NCBI GenBank assembly: GCA_037178625.1
Contig: CM074140.1
Location: 248,001 to 312,000, forward strand
Reading direction: 5' to 3'
Length of the DNA stretch: 64,000 bases
DNA from: Skeletonema tropicum
Taxonomy: Eukaryota; Bacillariophyta; Thalassiosirophyceae; Thalassiosirales; Thalassiosiraceae
A program made the translations under genes and the position numbers. Positions 21,304-32,900 of the stretch are shown here, piece by piece; positions within the stretch are counted from its first letter, which is position 1, and the number at the start of each line of letters is the position of its first letter. Under the pieces are notes generated by a model that made no database searches, was not told where the DNA came from, and saw only the letters and a list, made by a program, of their open reading frames with translations.

Positions 21304-21905
21304 GGCGATGCTGGGGGGCGGCAGCCGATGAGTTTAGAACCAAGCGATGTAAAAAATAACTCAACTAATAGTGTTGTTAAAGGGTAGTACTACCATTGTA
21401 CCATTGTGTTGGTGTTGTGTGCTCGATGCCAACTAACCAGTTGGAGGTTTGTGGTTTGTTATCTAGTGGTTCTCACAGCGGGGGTAAAAATCCACTCAGG
21501 GGAACCACTAGCCCTAAAACCGGTGTCTAGGTGGGGGGGTATTAATAGTAACTCAAAGATTAAATTGTCCCCGCCTTAAATCACGTGCGGTAATCAAAAA
21601 GTTGTCAAAATGACATACACCTGAATTTGCGCGGCATCACGTGCGGTAATCAAAAAGTTGTCAAAAGTGAGAAGTCATTCTCCTTCTCATCGACTCAAAA
21701 TTCATGTCTGTTCGGAATTCGGAATCGGAAATGTTCCGTGCGTTTGAGATAGATTGATAGGAGTAACGAATGCCCAAGAAGGGCAAAGAGATTGCTAGAG
21801 CTAGAGTCCAAAGAGATCGCTTTTACTCAAGTCATTATAATTATCCAGTTCATAAGCCTATTGCGCTCTATACATTACATGCGCATCTGCTTCAATGTCT
21901 ACAAT

Positions 21906-22756
21906 TCAATCACAAGCCATCCACATGTCCCTGATGACGTCGTCGTCAATATCGACTTGTCTGGTAGAACAATGATTATAATGATATGAAGGGAGCAAGA
22001 GCGATGACCAAGAGGTAATTTCTACCAATGTATCTAAAACACTAGTCGCCGTTGACGTACTAGGAGCTGGGGTGACTGTAGCTGGGGTTGTGGAAGAGAT
22101 GATTTGATTGATGCCAACTTCCTCTGCTGCTATTGAGGTTGAGGATGCTACCACTACTTTACTTGGTGGCAAGGTATTGCATAGACTTTTCTGCTTCTTG
22201 TCACTATTTTCCTTAGTTCCATGTGATTGGGGCGATAACTCCTCTTTACCATTATTGATGCCATCCTTCCTCTTGCGGTCAAGAGCCTTCTTGTACTCCT
22301 GCATTAAGATACCTGATACCTCGTTGCAAAATAGTTTTACCTCATCATCAGCGTTATGCCAAGATGTGGCCACTTTCTTGGAGAGATCTGCTTGCAAAAA
22401 TTGGGGCATAAGCATAAACGATCAATACACATTGGGATGTGATGGTGCAGTGGGGAAGGCAACAGCTACTTACCACTGAAACTAATCTTGCCGTGGCTCT
22501 TCCGATGTCTCCTCTTCTTGCGTTGAGCCTTTCCTGGAATGTACCAGTCATAGGAGAGGATAATCTCTTGGTACTTTTGAGGTAGCATGGGTATCACATC
22601 ATCAACAGCTTGGTCGAATACAGTGTCCACAGAAGGCGTCACATCAAGAATGCTTTGGAGTATGAACTCTCGTTCGAGCTGGAAGAATACATTATACGCC
22701 GTGTAAGGACGATACTGAGCTGAGGTTGAGGTTAGTAACTTCTTGATTTTCGTCAT
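21906..22756 (-). CDS. HMG-box protein, two exons, copy 2
   Basis: Inverted duplicate of 17570-18420: exon 1 22756-22474, intron 22473-22388, exon 2 22387-21906. It encodes the same 254-residue product with intact splice sites. Its promoter is part of the arm, so expression should match copy 1 if the palindrome is real. Confidence 0.8.
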
Positions 22757-24006
22757 TTTCTGTAGACTGTGTGGTGATAAGTAGTATTCAATGTCGAAAG
22801 TTGATGTTGATACCGATGTGAGGAAGAGTTGTGAATGTGGAATTGCCTCTCTACACCTCGTTGCTCTCTAGAGAGATAATTCAATGTAATACAGGTCTGC
22901 TGCTCGCTCGCTGTACTTAACATAGCCACTTCACTGCGCTCTGAACTTTTGTACCTACACTTCGCTCGTAAGGACGTGGCTGTTCCTTCTTGTTCCTTGC
23001 TGAAAGCCGTTTTGCGGCCACGCGCCCACGCATTTTCACGTCGTTCCTCGGTACTTGTGACTTGTCAGCGCGTTTAAATTCACCTTGGAATCCTTTGTGA
23101 TGTTCTTCTCCTCATTTGACGTGACACATTTTACTTAACCGATGAGGAGTCTTTAAATTCTTTACTCCGATCGTTATTGACTTCCTTTTTGCAAATATCG
23201 AATTCTCGAGTTCTCAAAATTCGGTGCGGGCGGCGGAACAGCTTCTCACGCTTGCCATTTTGTTTGTTGACGTTATTGGATGTATGTACTTGTATGAGAA
23301 GAGAAGTTAGAAGTACATAGTGCTTGTTGCGCTTGTCAATCCAGGCCTGTAAATAGGGCAGCGTCAGTGCACACAACTACTGCACCTACTCCCCAGAGCC
23401 GATAGAAATCGACACTGGTCCCTGAGTACAAAAGAACTGTAATCATTGAAACAAGAACCCGTACCTCTACTATTCTATCCCCGTTGTCCGAAGGGCTGTG
23501 TTCAGTCTGAGGAGCCCGATATGTCTCCTACACCTACAAGCTTAAAAGAGAGCTTAAAAGGATCCACTATCGTCAAGCGACGAACAGGAGTGTCTATGAG
23601 TTTCATACGGATCTCCTGATGGCTGATTTTTGGAAGATTTCGAAGACGAGGAATATGATAAATCAGCTTTGGAGCATATTGATCTTGACTTCTCCAAGTT
23701 GTTTGGTCTGGTATATGCTGCTACACAGCAGTAAGTCACAAAATGGAAATGTCACCGTGTAGGACTGAAGATACTTTGTAAAAGATAGTAGAACAGTAAA
23801 AATGTCACATTAGAGATGATTGATATTGATTAGAGTATACAATCTCAATTTGACGAGCACTCTGGCATATTCTAACTTGTACAATAATTATATGAAGTAT
23901 CAATACTGACGACGCAGCACACATGTTGGTTAGTCATAATTTCGCCCCTAGAGAGGGCTCATCAGACGTACTTTAAAATTTCTGTTATATTATTATACAC
24001 ACGACC

Positions 24007-24501
24007 TTAACGAGAAGATTGACTACAATATTCTTTTATGAAATCCTGGTGAAGTCTTCCAAGCTTCCTAGCTCTCAATACGGCCCTCCTTGTTTCCGCT
24101 AACGAAGGATATTACATCGACGTCTGCAGGCCTGCACCTCGAACGTGCTGATCATATGCGAAAGTCGTACCACTGAGCCACAGTGGTACGACTTTCGCAT
24201 ATGATCAGCAAAAGTACATCAAAGAGCAGAACGTACAGGCCGGTGAGAGTAGATGAGAAATACCAATCCAGAAGCCACTATCTTGTTCGGAATCTGAAGC
24301 CGAGTCTCTTGCACGAGCTTGTAGGACATCTCGCCTTATATCACGTTTCATTGAGTTGTATTCTGCCTTGTTCTACCACAGCTCGTTCTGGTCTTCGTGC
24401 CGATCAATTATGTAAAGCTGTGCCGTTTCAGCAAATCGCACAACGTCATGGTTGAGTCTGAGAGGAGGGAAGTCTACGTCTACGATCAATGCAGACGCCA
24501 T
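24007..24501 (-). pseudogene. Small-gene relative with nonsense codon, copy 2
   Basis: Inverted duplicate of 15826-16320 with the same in-frame TAG (24375-24373). The intron hairpin, at about 24147-24209, has the longer 29-bp stem and 5-nt loop, matching copy 3 rather than copy 1. Confidence 0.7.
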
Positions 24502-24847
24502 GGTATTGTTCTATCTTTGCTGTGCATATTATGATTATGATTCAAAGCTATGTAGCTGTCAAGCTGAGTGAGGGAGCGTCAGTAATGATTGAAGAGTATG
24601 TATGAAGAGTATGTAAGTTGTGATGTCTAGTCTAGAGAGAGTAGGAACTAAAACTAAAATAATCTAATTCTACTCTCGTTCTTGTCTTGCCTGCTTGCCA
24701 CTGAAGTAACTATGGGTTCTCAAAAACACTGGGTAAATCCACGACTTTTAGGCAGGCAAGGGCAACTATTCATCAGGTGCTTTGCTTGGCAATTGGCATG
24801 ACAAGTCATTTAAATTCTTTACATCGATCGGTACTATGTACAATTTC

Positions 24848-25181
24848 GAGATCGCTCGATTCCGGTGATGAGAACTTTGGCTTTGGGTTTGGAAGTTGTT
24901 TAAGTTGACGTGATATTATGGTTGCCTGCAGCTGGACATGGACATTTGTTTATTGTAGTAAGTAGTTGTTGAGATGTAGTGTTTATTGACTTGATTGCTT
25001 TTTGATTTTATGAGCGCTTTGCACGAGAGGTGGAGGAGAAGGATGTATGTAGAGTTTGCTCTTGCTTTTTACAGCAACATCATCTTGCTTTGAACCGGTT
25101 CTTGCTTTTATCTGTACCTGTCTTTGTTCTTGCTTTTTAGAGGTGTTTGATTGAGTACTGTTCCGACCTCACAGCACCAAC
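24848..25181 (-). pseudogene. Truncated SDR duplicate, copy 2
   Basis: Inverted duplicate of 15147-15480: SDR promoter, 5'UTR and a broken coding start. Confidence 0.7.
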
Positions 25182-25259
25182 AAGCCACAACAAGCGTTGC
25201 AAATGGCTATATAGGGACATACTTATATTATTTTAGTTATGTACTTAGGTATTGTACAG

Positions 25260-26405
25260 CTACTCTCTCTCTCTCTCTCTTTTAGCCGTCCTCTTATCTT
25301 CGATGCATCCGGTGGCAATCAAGCTTTCTGCCATATCTACGAACGACTTTTCATGTCCAATGTAATCAATGCCCAAAATGTCTACAGCTCGAGTACCATC
25401 ATACACAGCTCCCTTTCCCCACCTATTATATACATAATTCATCTTAGGATCCCAAAGTCTCATGATCATAGGCATAAGCTTGGGCATTTGTTTCGCCCTG
25501 ACAGGGTAATCCTTACCGTACTTTGCCTCGAGTGGCCTGGCAAGTTTCACAATTTCAGGAGAATCGGCACACAAGATGAATCGTTTATCATTTGCCTCAT
25601 CTCGAAGTACGGCCTCGAGGTGTGCCTTAGAAACATCGCGAATATCCACAACTGCAAACTTTAGCTTTGGAAAGATGGGCCACTTTCCCAGCATCAAGTC
25701 TTTTACAAAATCGATGCTTTCGGAAGATCCTGTGGAAACGTTCGGGCCAAAGACAAGCGCTGGATTGATAGTGACAAGTGGAATCTTCTCGTCGTGTGGT
25801 AAGTTGGCAACAAAGCCCCATGCAGCCTTTTCTGCCAAAGTTTTGGACTTTAAGTATGTCGGCATACCTTCTTTCGTAAGGTCCGTCCAATCCTCTTCTG
25901 TGAAGACCTTGCCACTATCCTCGTCCCCTCCCACAATGGCAGCTATGGAGCTTGTTATCACAACCTTCTTCACCTTGTTCTTCTGCGCAGCTTTCATAAT
26001 GGCCAGTGTCCCATCCACAGCTGGCTTGATAATTTCATCCTCATTTTCATACACAGTGCCAATATCGCACACGGGTGAAGCCGTATGAACAATGTAATCA
26101 CAACCCTCCGCCGCTGCCAGGATGGATTGTTCATTCATCAAATCAGCATCGACTAGCTCCAGGCGTGAGAATAACTCAGCGCCAAATCCAAGTCTGAGAG
26201 GTTCAATCTTGCTTTGATTGGCTTTATTTCGGACTGTCCCTCGGACTTGGAATCCGCCGTTCTCGAGGAATGTTTTGCAGACGTAGGATCCGACATATCC
26301 GCTTACGCCGGTGATGAGAACTTTTGGTTTGGAAATTGTTGAAGTTGACTTGATGTTATGGTTGCCTGCATCTTTAGTATTGGAAGTTGACATTGACATG
26401 GACAT
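25260..26405 (-). CDS. Dihydroflavonol-reductase-like extended SDR, copy 2
   Basis: Inverted, protein-identical duplicate of 13922-15067 (381 residues), including the Arg-Glu tail from the GA microsatellite. Here the upstream neighbour is an inverted LTR (26445-26663). The original SDR promoter block found at 9690-9880 is not present on this side, so any transcription would have to start in or near the LTR. Confidence 0.88.
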   Translation of the reverse strand: MSMSMSTSNTKDAGNHNIKSTSTISKPKVLITGVSGYVGSYVCKTFLENGGFQVRGTVRNKANQSKIEPLRLGFGAELFSRLELVDADLMNEQSILAAAEGCDYIVHTASPVCDIGTVYENEDEIIKPAVDGTLAIMKAAQKNKVKKVVITSSIAAIVGGDEDSGKVFTEEDWTDLTKEGMPTYLKSKTLAEKAAWGFVANLPHDEKIPLVTINPALVFGPNVSTGSSESIDFVKDLMLGKWPIFPKLKFAVVDIRDVSKAHLEAVLRDEANDKRFILCADSPEIVKLARPLEAKYGKDYPVRAKQMPKLMPMIMRLWDPKMNYVYNRWGKGAVYDGTRAVDILGIDYIGHEKSFVDMAESLIATGCIEDKRTAKRERERE

Positions 26406-26444
26406 TTGTTTATTGTAGTAAGTAGTTGTTGAGATGTTGTGTTT

Positions 26445-26663
26445 TGACCTACTTGGCTGTATACAGTAAGATTGAAGTGTTCTAACTAAGAGATTATAAT
26501 TATTCTACGGAGGCACCGGTGTCATGGTACCGAAGTTGATGAGTTGATTGAAGTTACAACTGTGAGGAAGAAGGCGACGTGGTAGAAGACACGCACGTGC
26601 AAGTAGATAGAAAAGCTCGATACATAAATACTGTACTATGCCAGTACTCTCTGTACCTCGTCA
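26445..26663 (-). repeat. Inverted gypsy LTR, copy 2
   Basis: Reverse complement of 13664-13882, adjoining integrase sequence as a 3' LTR. No second LTR of this copy remains. Confidence 0.85.
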
Positions 26664-27430
26664 TTGCTGCCCCATGGATCGAGCGTGAAAAGGGATGTAT
26701 CTGTAGGAGTTTTGTAAGGTTTGATCCGTCGAATGTTGATGCGTTCAATAACGCCAGGTCTGATCTGAATAGAAATGTTTCCGTTGACATGAACTTGTGT
26801 AATGGGATAAGGACCAATCCATCGTTCATCAAGCTTGCGAAAAATGTAAATCTTCTTCAGAACTCTATCTCCAACTTTGTAATCATAGGAAAAGCGTTTC
26901 GCATTTGCTCTGATAGCATCCTTGTCGACACGAAGTTGACGACGTTCATTGATCGAATCCATATCAACTTCCAACTTGACGTTGTGAAGCATATCACGTT
27001 GAAAGACCAATGCACCTGGAGAATACCCTGTTGATTCTGAGACATTGCAACGAACTGCGTGTAATGCGGAACCGAGGGCACGTTCAAGAAGCCTGTGAGC
27101 TTCGCTAATAGTCTGACAGATATTGTCCTTCAAGAGGACACGTAGGGAGTTTCCAATAGTGAGATGCATTCTCTCGACAATACCATTGCCGGCAGGATTG
27201 CGGGCAGTAGTGCATGCATGAGTAATAGCCCAATCATAGAGAAGTTCTTGGAATTCTGGGCCAATAAATTCACCTCCATTATCTGATCCACACACCTCAG
27301 GTTTTGGAAAAAGAGAAAGCCAACATGCTTCGAATGCTTGCGCTACTTCTTCGCTAGTCTTCCGAGAGATGATTTTTGCTGTTGGATATCCTGAAGCACG
27401 ATCAATGGAAGCAATAGAATTGCATACTCA
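26636..27430 (-). pseudogene. Integrase core and C-terminus, copy 2
   Basis: Longer than copy 1: upstream of the shared part it keeps the core segment CGSDNGGEFIGPEFQELL (one catalytic Asp plus following residues) and, further upstream, ASIDRASGYPTAKI. The segment NPAGNGIVERMH supplies the conserved glutamate. The N-terminal side is cut near 27420 and fused to reverse transcriptase. Confidence 0.75.
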
Positions 27431-28752
27431 AGTCAAGACACGTGGCAAACTGATACCCATGATGCTTACGCAAAACATCCGTGATGACCGGGAGTGGATA
27501 GTTCTTCCTGACAATGACTTTATTCAATTCTCTCAGATCGCTCACCCATCGGACACGTTGTATCCCAGTGCCAGCCTCCGGCTTTTTCGGAATTATGAAG
27601 GTCGGCAGACTCCACTCTGTAGCACCATGAGCTGGTGCAAGCACTCCTATTTCAACCACTTGATTCAATTCCTTACGAAAAACTTCCAAGTGATTATGAG
27701 GTACCGGATACGGGCGCTTCCAAACTGGACGAGCGTTTGGTTGTAGTTCAATATCCATTTCTTCGTCGTCGAATCTTCCCAATGATCCATCAAAAAGTTT
27801 CTTGTGCTTGACGAGGAGCAGACGCAGTTGTTCCTGCTGCGACGAATTGAGATGCGTGCAATATTCTTTCACGAAGTTATCAAGATTCACCTCCTCGTAC
27901 TTGGCATCTGCAATCTGAGTAGTAAATACGTCGTCACCAATGAAGTCGATATCATCTTCAACTTGAAGACTGTCGATAAGAGTGGAAGTCCTGGGGGCTG
28001 AGCCGTATGAAGACATTGGTAACCGTACTCCAAATGCTTCCACCTCCAAGGAACTCAATAGGATATCTACACCCACTTTCTTCATGAAATCCATTCCAAG
28101 AATAAGATCGAAACGACAGTCGGCAGAGAATACTTGGAATTCATGTGACTGAATAACTGCATTCCTGTTGAACTCGGGAAGGCGAAGACCATCTATCGTC
28201 AATAGACCACTAGGGGACATGAGGCCTGCTGCCGTGCTAACCAATTTCTTCTCCGTCACGAGATCCATCTGAGTACCTTGCGGAAGTACCCTTGAGTGTG
28301 CAAGACTGACATTGGAACCTGTATCTAGCAAGGCTCTGAAATATCTAGCCGTACCCTTGCCTTGAATAGATCGAACTTGGATGATGACCATTGCAAGTGG
28401 AACAGATTTTCCGTCTTGTCCAGTAACAAATACTACATCTGGACCCTGAATGATGTTGATCGAATCGAGAACTTTATCATCCTCCTCAACCTTAAAGAGA
28501 TATTCTTGACCAGTAACTGAGACATCATTGACAAATTCATCCGCCTTGTGCCCTGGATGATTGAGCAACTTGTGGTAGAATTCAATGGTAGGATCAAGCG
28601 TTTCGTCGGTGAGGACAATTTTCCAATACTCATCGGGGTCGTTAGGATCCCTGCAATAAGAGCATAAGTCAATATCTTTGAAGGTCTTCAACTCATAGTT
28701 CAGATTCTGAGGATCATCACATTTCTGACGTAACTCTTGATCTTGGTTTTGA
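27402..28752 (-). pseudogene. Scrambled gypsy pol: integrase linker + protease + partial reverse transcriptase
   Basis: One open frame (28691-27402) reads in an impossible order: a linker and the integrase H-x-H start (FYHKLLNHPGHK), then at about 28550 the protease region (DTGSNVSLAHS), then reverse transcriptase up to TCLDLSMQFY, where it is fused to integrase core sequence. Relative to a normal gypsy pol this is two internal joins. It keeps reverse transcriptase sequence that copy 1 lost (RWVSDLRELNKVIVRK). Confidence 0.75.
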
Positions 28753-29371
28753 GAACTTCTCTATGATTGGGCTATTACTCATGCATGCACTACTGCCCGC
28801 AATCCTGCCGGCAATGGTATTGTCGAGAGAATGCATCTCACTATTGGAAACTCCCTACGTGTCCTCTTGAAGGACAATATCTGTCAGACTATTAGCGAAG
28901 CTCACAGGCTTCTTGAACGTGCCCTCGGTTCCGCATTACACGCAGTTCGTTGCAATGTCTCAGAATCAACAGGGTATTCTCCAGGTGCATTGGTCTTTCA
29001 ACGTGATATGCTTCACAACGTCAAGTTGGAAGTTGATATGGATTCGATCAATGAACGTCGTCAACTTCGTGTCGACAAGGATGCTATCAGAGCAAATGCG
29101 AAACGCTTTTCCTATGATTACAAAGTTGGAGATAGAGTTCTGAAGAAGATTTACATTTTTCGCAAGCTTGATGAACGATGGATTGGTCCTTATCCCATTA
29201 CACAAGTTCATGTCAACGGAAACATTTCTATTCAGATCAGACCTGGCGTTATTGAACGCATCAACATTCGACGGATCAAACCTTACAAAACTCCTACAGA
29301 TACATCCCTTTTCACGCTCGATCCATGGGGCAGCAATGACGAGGTACAGAGAGTACTGGCATAGTACAGTA
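28748..29371 (+). pseudogene. Integrase C-terminus and broken LTR, copy 3
   Basis: Direct repeat of 13084-13690, starting head-to-head with the minus-strand fragment at about 28748. It encodes the integrase tail again (28831-29364) and stops inside the LTR after 'catagtacagta', where the Helitron is inserted. Confidence 0.8.
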
Positions 29372-29464
29372 TCCAAGCTTCGACTGAGTCGAGCGTAGGC
29401 TTATTCCGGAAATCTGAGGAGCTCCAACATAAATAGCTCGTGTGTGTTACATTGTACGCGTGGG

Positions 29465-29755
29465 CAGACCCGTATCCCACGCAAGAGATGTTGACCGGTA
29501 TTTGCAAAATCTCATTTCACGACTCTCACTTCAGGAATAGGCTACACTATTCCCACGCAAGAGATGTTGACCGGTATTTGCAAAATCTCATTCCACGACA
29601 TTCACTTAAGTAGGAATAGATGTTGACCGTAGGCTATATACACTATTCCTACGCATTAGATGTTGACCGGTATTTGCAAAATCTCATTCCACGACATTCA
29701 CTTAAGTAGGAATAGGCTGGCCTATTCCATCATGGAATAGGCCAGCCTATTCCAT
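29465..29755 (+). repeat. Subterminal tandem repeats and cruciform of the Helitron
   Basis: Three copies of a roughly 85-100 bp unit containing 'agatgttgaccggtatttgc' and 'aaaatctcatt' occupy 29470-29710. They are followed by a 22-bp perfect inverted repeat (29709-29730 and 29732-29753, GGAATAGGCTGGCCTATTCC...), each arm of which is itself nearly palindromic. The position between the 5' end and the coding frame suggests a role in replication initiation or promoter control. Confidence 0.75.
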
Positions 29756-29908
29756 CGAAAACCTAAAATTATTACAGACAACTTCATAATTTTTCAAAAA
29801 AAAAACAATAGAGAACTCAATAAGTATGCATAGAGGTTACTATTTCTTCATTGAAGGAATAATAATTCACCCGAGAGTCAACTTTGTGTGTCAAGATAAT
29901 CTTGGTGT

Positions 29909-32900
29909 ATGTACCTGATGTCGACAAGCTATCCAGAGGAGACTAATGGAGCCGGTCATACTGCAGAGCTTGTACGGCAACGCAAGAATGCCTCTATCAG
30001 CCCAGAGGAGAGGGCAGCTCAAAGGGCTAAGGCCGCCGCTAGAGTAAAGCTTTACCGTCAACGCAAGCATGCCTCGATGAGCGCAGAGGAGAGGGCAGCT
30101 CAGAAGGCAAAGAAGGCCGCTGCAGAAAAGATCTATCGTCAACGCAAGAATGCCTCGATGAGCGCAGAGGAGAGGGCAGCTCAGAAGGCAAAGAAGGCCG
30201 CTGCAGACAAGATCTATCGTCAACGCAAGAATGCCTCGATGAGCGCAGAGGAGAGGGCAGCTCAGAAGGCAAAAAAGACCGCTGCGGCAAGGCTTTGCCG
30301 TCAACGCAAGATTGAGTCGATGAGCGCAGAGGAGAGGGCAGCTCAGAAGGCAAAAAAGACCGCTGCGGCAAGGCTTTACCGTCAACGAACGAATGCGATG
30401 AGCGCAGAGGAGAGCATTGGAAAGAGTTGTGATTACGAGATCGTTGTTGACAGAACACATCCAGTCCAACAGGCACGCAATCATGACCAAAAGAAAATAA
30501 TGAGAGTCGATAGCAATCCAAATGCATTTCGCACTGCTGTCTGTGTACTATGCGATAGGCTAATAATTGGGTGTGAGGCTATCCACAAGATAACAGTTGA
30601 TTCGCTTCGTTCTCAGAAAAATAGGATAAGCGTCAAATCCTATGAGGACTACCACCAAGTCACGCTGAAAGATGAGCTTATTTCACAGTATGAAATCAAA
30701 GGCCAAGAGCTCGAAGGCCTTCTGCTATCACCAAGAGCCAAGAAGACCAAGAACAAGAACGGATGTGTAGCATTTGAGGCATGCAGCCAATGTTACAGTG
30801 CGTGGCACAATGATAGCGATTCACCGCCCAAGTATGCCATCAGTAACGGCTTTGCCATCGGCCACATCCCCACGGATATCATTGCCAATGAGGAAATCAC
30901 AGAGCAGATGTGTTCGCTATTAGCTCCTGTCCGCCATTTTGCCTACATATTCGCGTATACAGCTGGTGCTCACAAAGCTATCCGTGGTCACTTTAGCTTT
31001 TTCGAGGTTGATCTTACCCATACTGGTTCTGTAATTAATCACTTCTTGACAACAGGTGCAAACCCGCTTGTTTATGTCGTGTTATGTGGACGAATGACTC
31101 CGAAACAGAAGGAAATAGTGAAAAAAAGAGCAAGGCTTGACACAGAGAAGATGATGGAAATATTAGAATGGTTCGTTAATGAGTCTGGCCACCCAGGATA
31201 TGAAGGAGTTACCGCACCATCACAGTGCCCTCAGCCCAACATTATCGTCGACGAAGAAACACCCAACAATACTGATCAAGAACATGATCCAGATCTAGAA
31301 GCAGAGTTTGCTGGAGCTTCGTTCCACTTTACCAGCATCCATGAGCCGCAAGATGATACAGGAGTTTACGAATCCAACCAGAAGTTTACCAAAGCTATGA
31401 TTGATCGTACAATGCCAACACTTCTGGTCAATGGTAGCAAGTATGCAGATCTTAGAGAACTTCTTCTCGAGAATATTGCGCCACTGCAATTTCCTTTTGG
31501 TCAAGGGGGGCCAAAGGCAAAGCGGAGGACTCACATATCTCCGGTGGAATGCTATCGTTACTACTGCCGACTCTCGCTTCCTCAATTCATGAGGGGGGAC
31601 TTTCTCCTCTTGCTGAACCACATGTTCAATCGGCAGCGCAGTTACGAGACAGCCGTGGTCACTTGCAAATCCAGTTTATTCGGCCAGTCACTTGCCGAGA
31701 AGATGTCAAAACTCAAAATGAAAGACCTCGATCAGGCATTGTTTCAAAAACAAACCCGCCAAAGGGTAAATGGAACGGCTGGAGAATACATCAGGGCAGT
31801 GGAGGCAGCGTGCAAACCAGTCGGGTACACTGCTTTGAGTGCCAAACAAAATCGCCGCAAGCATTTCGCAATGGATAACTACTTCGGAAGCCATTCCATT
31901 TTCTTAACTACGACTCCATGTGATGAATGCACCATCAGGGTCCAAGTCTTCGCCAACGCTGGCAAGGAGGTGGTGCTGCCAAATCTTGGTGTCTGGGATG
32001 ACGAAGACCACTTGAAAGAATGTAGATTCAACTTTGAGCTGAGAAAGGAGACCAGACGTCTGTATCCAGGGGCATGTTCTCTTGTTTACCAGCATTTGAT
32101 GCAGATTATTACAGAATGTTTGATAGGTTGGGACCCAAAGAAACAAACAGGGCGACTAGGCGTGTTCGGAGTACCAATAGCGTACTCAAGAACTGACGAA
32201 GAGCAAGGCAGGAAGACACTTCATAGTCACTGGCAAATATGGGTAAAAGACTTCAACAAAATTAGAGATGCTCTATTTCATAGTGATGACAGAAAAAAGA
32301 AAGCCGCAAGGTATGCTCTCATATCATACATTGACAAAGTTGTCTGTGCCAGCTATGGGACTGATTTTGTTGTGACTCACAATTGTGATGAAGATAGCCC
32401 TGTTACGATGCCTATGCACGAAATACTCCAGGAGGTAGAAGATAAGAATATCCTTCGTAAAGCACATCACCAGGATCATTGCCTTGATGTTAAGGGCAAA
32501 GTATTGGAATGCAAACAGTGTGGGAAAACATTTTCGCCATCAGAGTGTATTAACATGGGTATTAGTCACTTACGTCAAAAAACACTTCAAGTTCAAGATC
32601 ATGCAGATAGCAGTAAAGAAGACGCACCAGACTCTTCAACAAAGATGAAAAAGGAATGGCTCGATCAAGCAGCGATTCGCTACCCTTTTGATTTTGAAGA
32701 GGAAGGAAGTCCTACTGAAGCGCTGAAACAACAACACATCATAATGGATGCGGACGGAGACGGAGATGGAGCCAACGAACAAGAACAAGTAACTCATGAA
32801 TGGCTACATGATAGAAACCTACGCAGGGACCTCCTGCATCTTGTTTTTGACGAGCATGATTATACACATCGGGGAACATGTTTCAAGGGTGGGAAAGCAG

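Larger units (their letters stand above)
20188..21575 (-). mobile_element. TIR element with TTA/TAA target duplication, complete copy
   Basis: 1388 bp from GGCGGGGACAATTTAATC to its inverted end, flanked by TTA at 20185-20187 and 21576-21578. The TIRs are about 34 bp with two differences (CTTCAAG against CTTTGAG). The subterminal regions are rich in C/G runs such as 'tacccccg'. The element encodes the Cys-rich protein (20333-21100) and a short ORF (21085-21303) on the minus strand, and no recognised transposase. Confidence 0.85.
20207..27243 (-). repeat. Palindrome right arm; segment copy 2
   Basis: Inverted duplicate of 13084-20120. Together with the 86-bp centre it makes a 14160-bp palindrome. 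Homology ends at 27243, where the left side enters the retrotransposon deletion join and the right side continues into intact integrase sequence. Confidence 0.95.

Noticed and set aside
29470..29710. Regularly spaced direct repeats considered as a CRISPR-like array
   Set aside because: Only three units, the whole 85-100 bp is repeated with no unique spacers, and the context is a eukaryotic Helitron.
30039..30527. Antisense frames of 162 and 199 codons over the start of the Helitron gene
   Set aside because: Produced by the 81-bp coding repeat read in reverse; repetitive Leu/Ser-rich output with no independent support.
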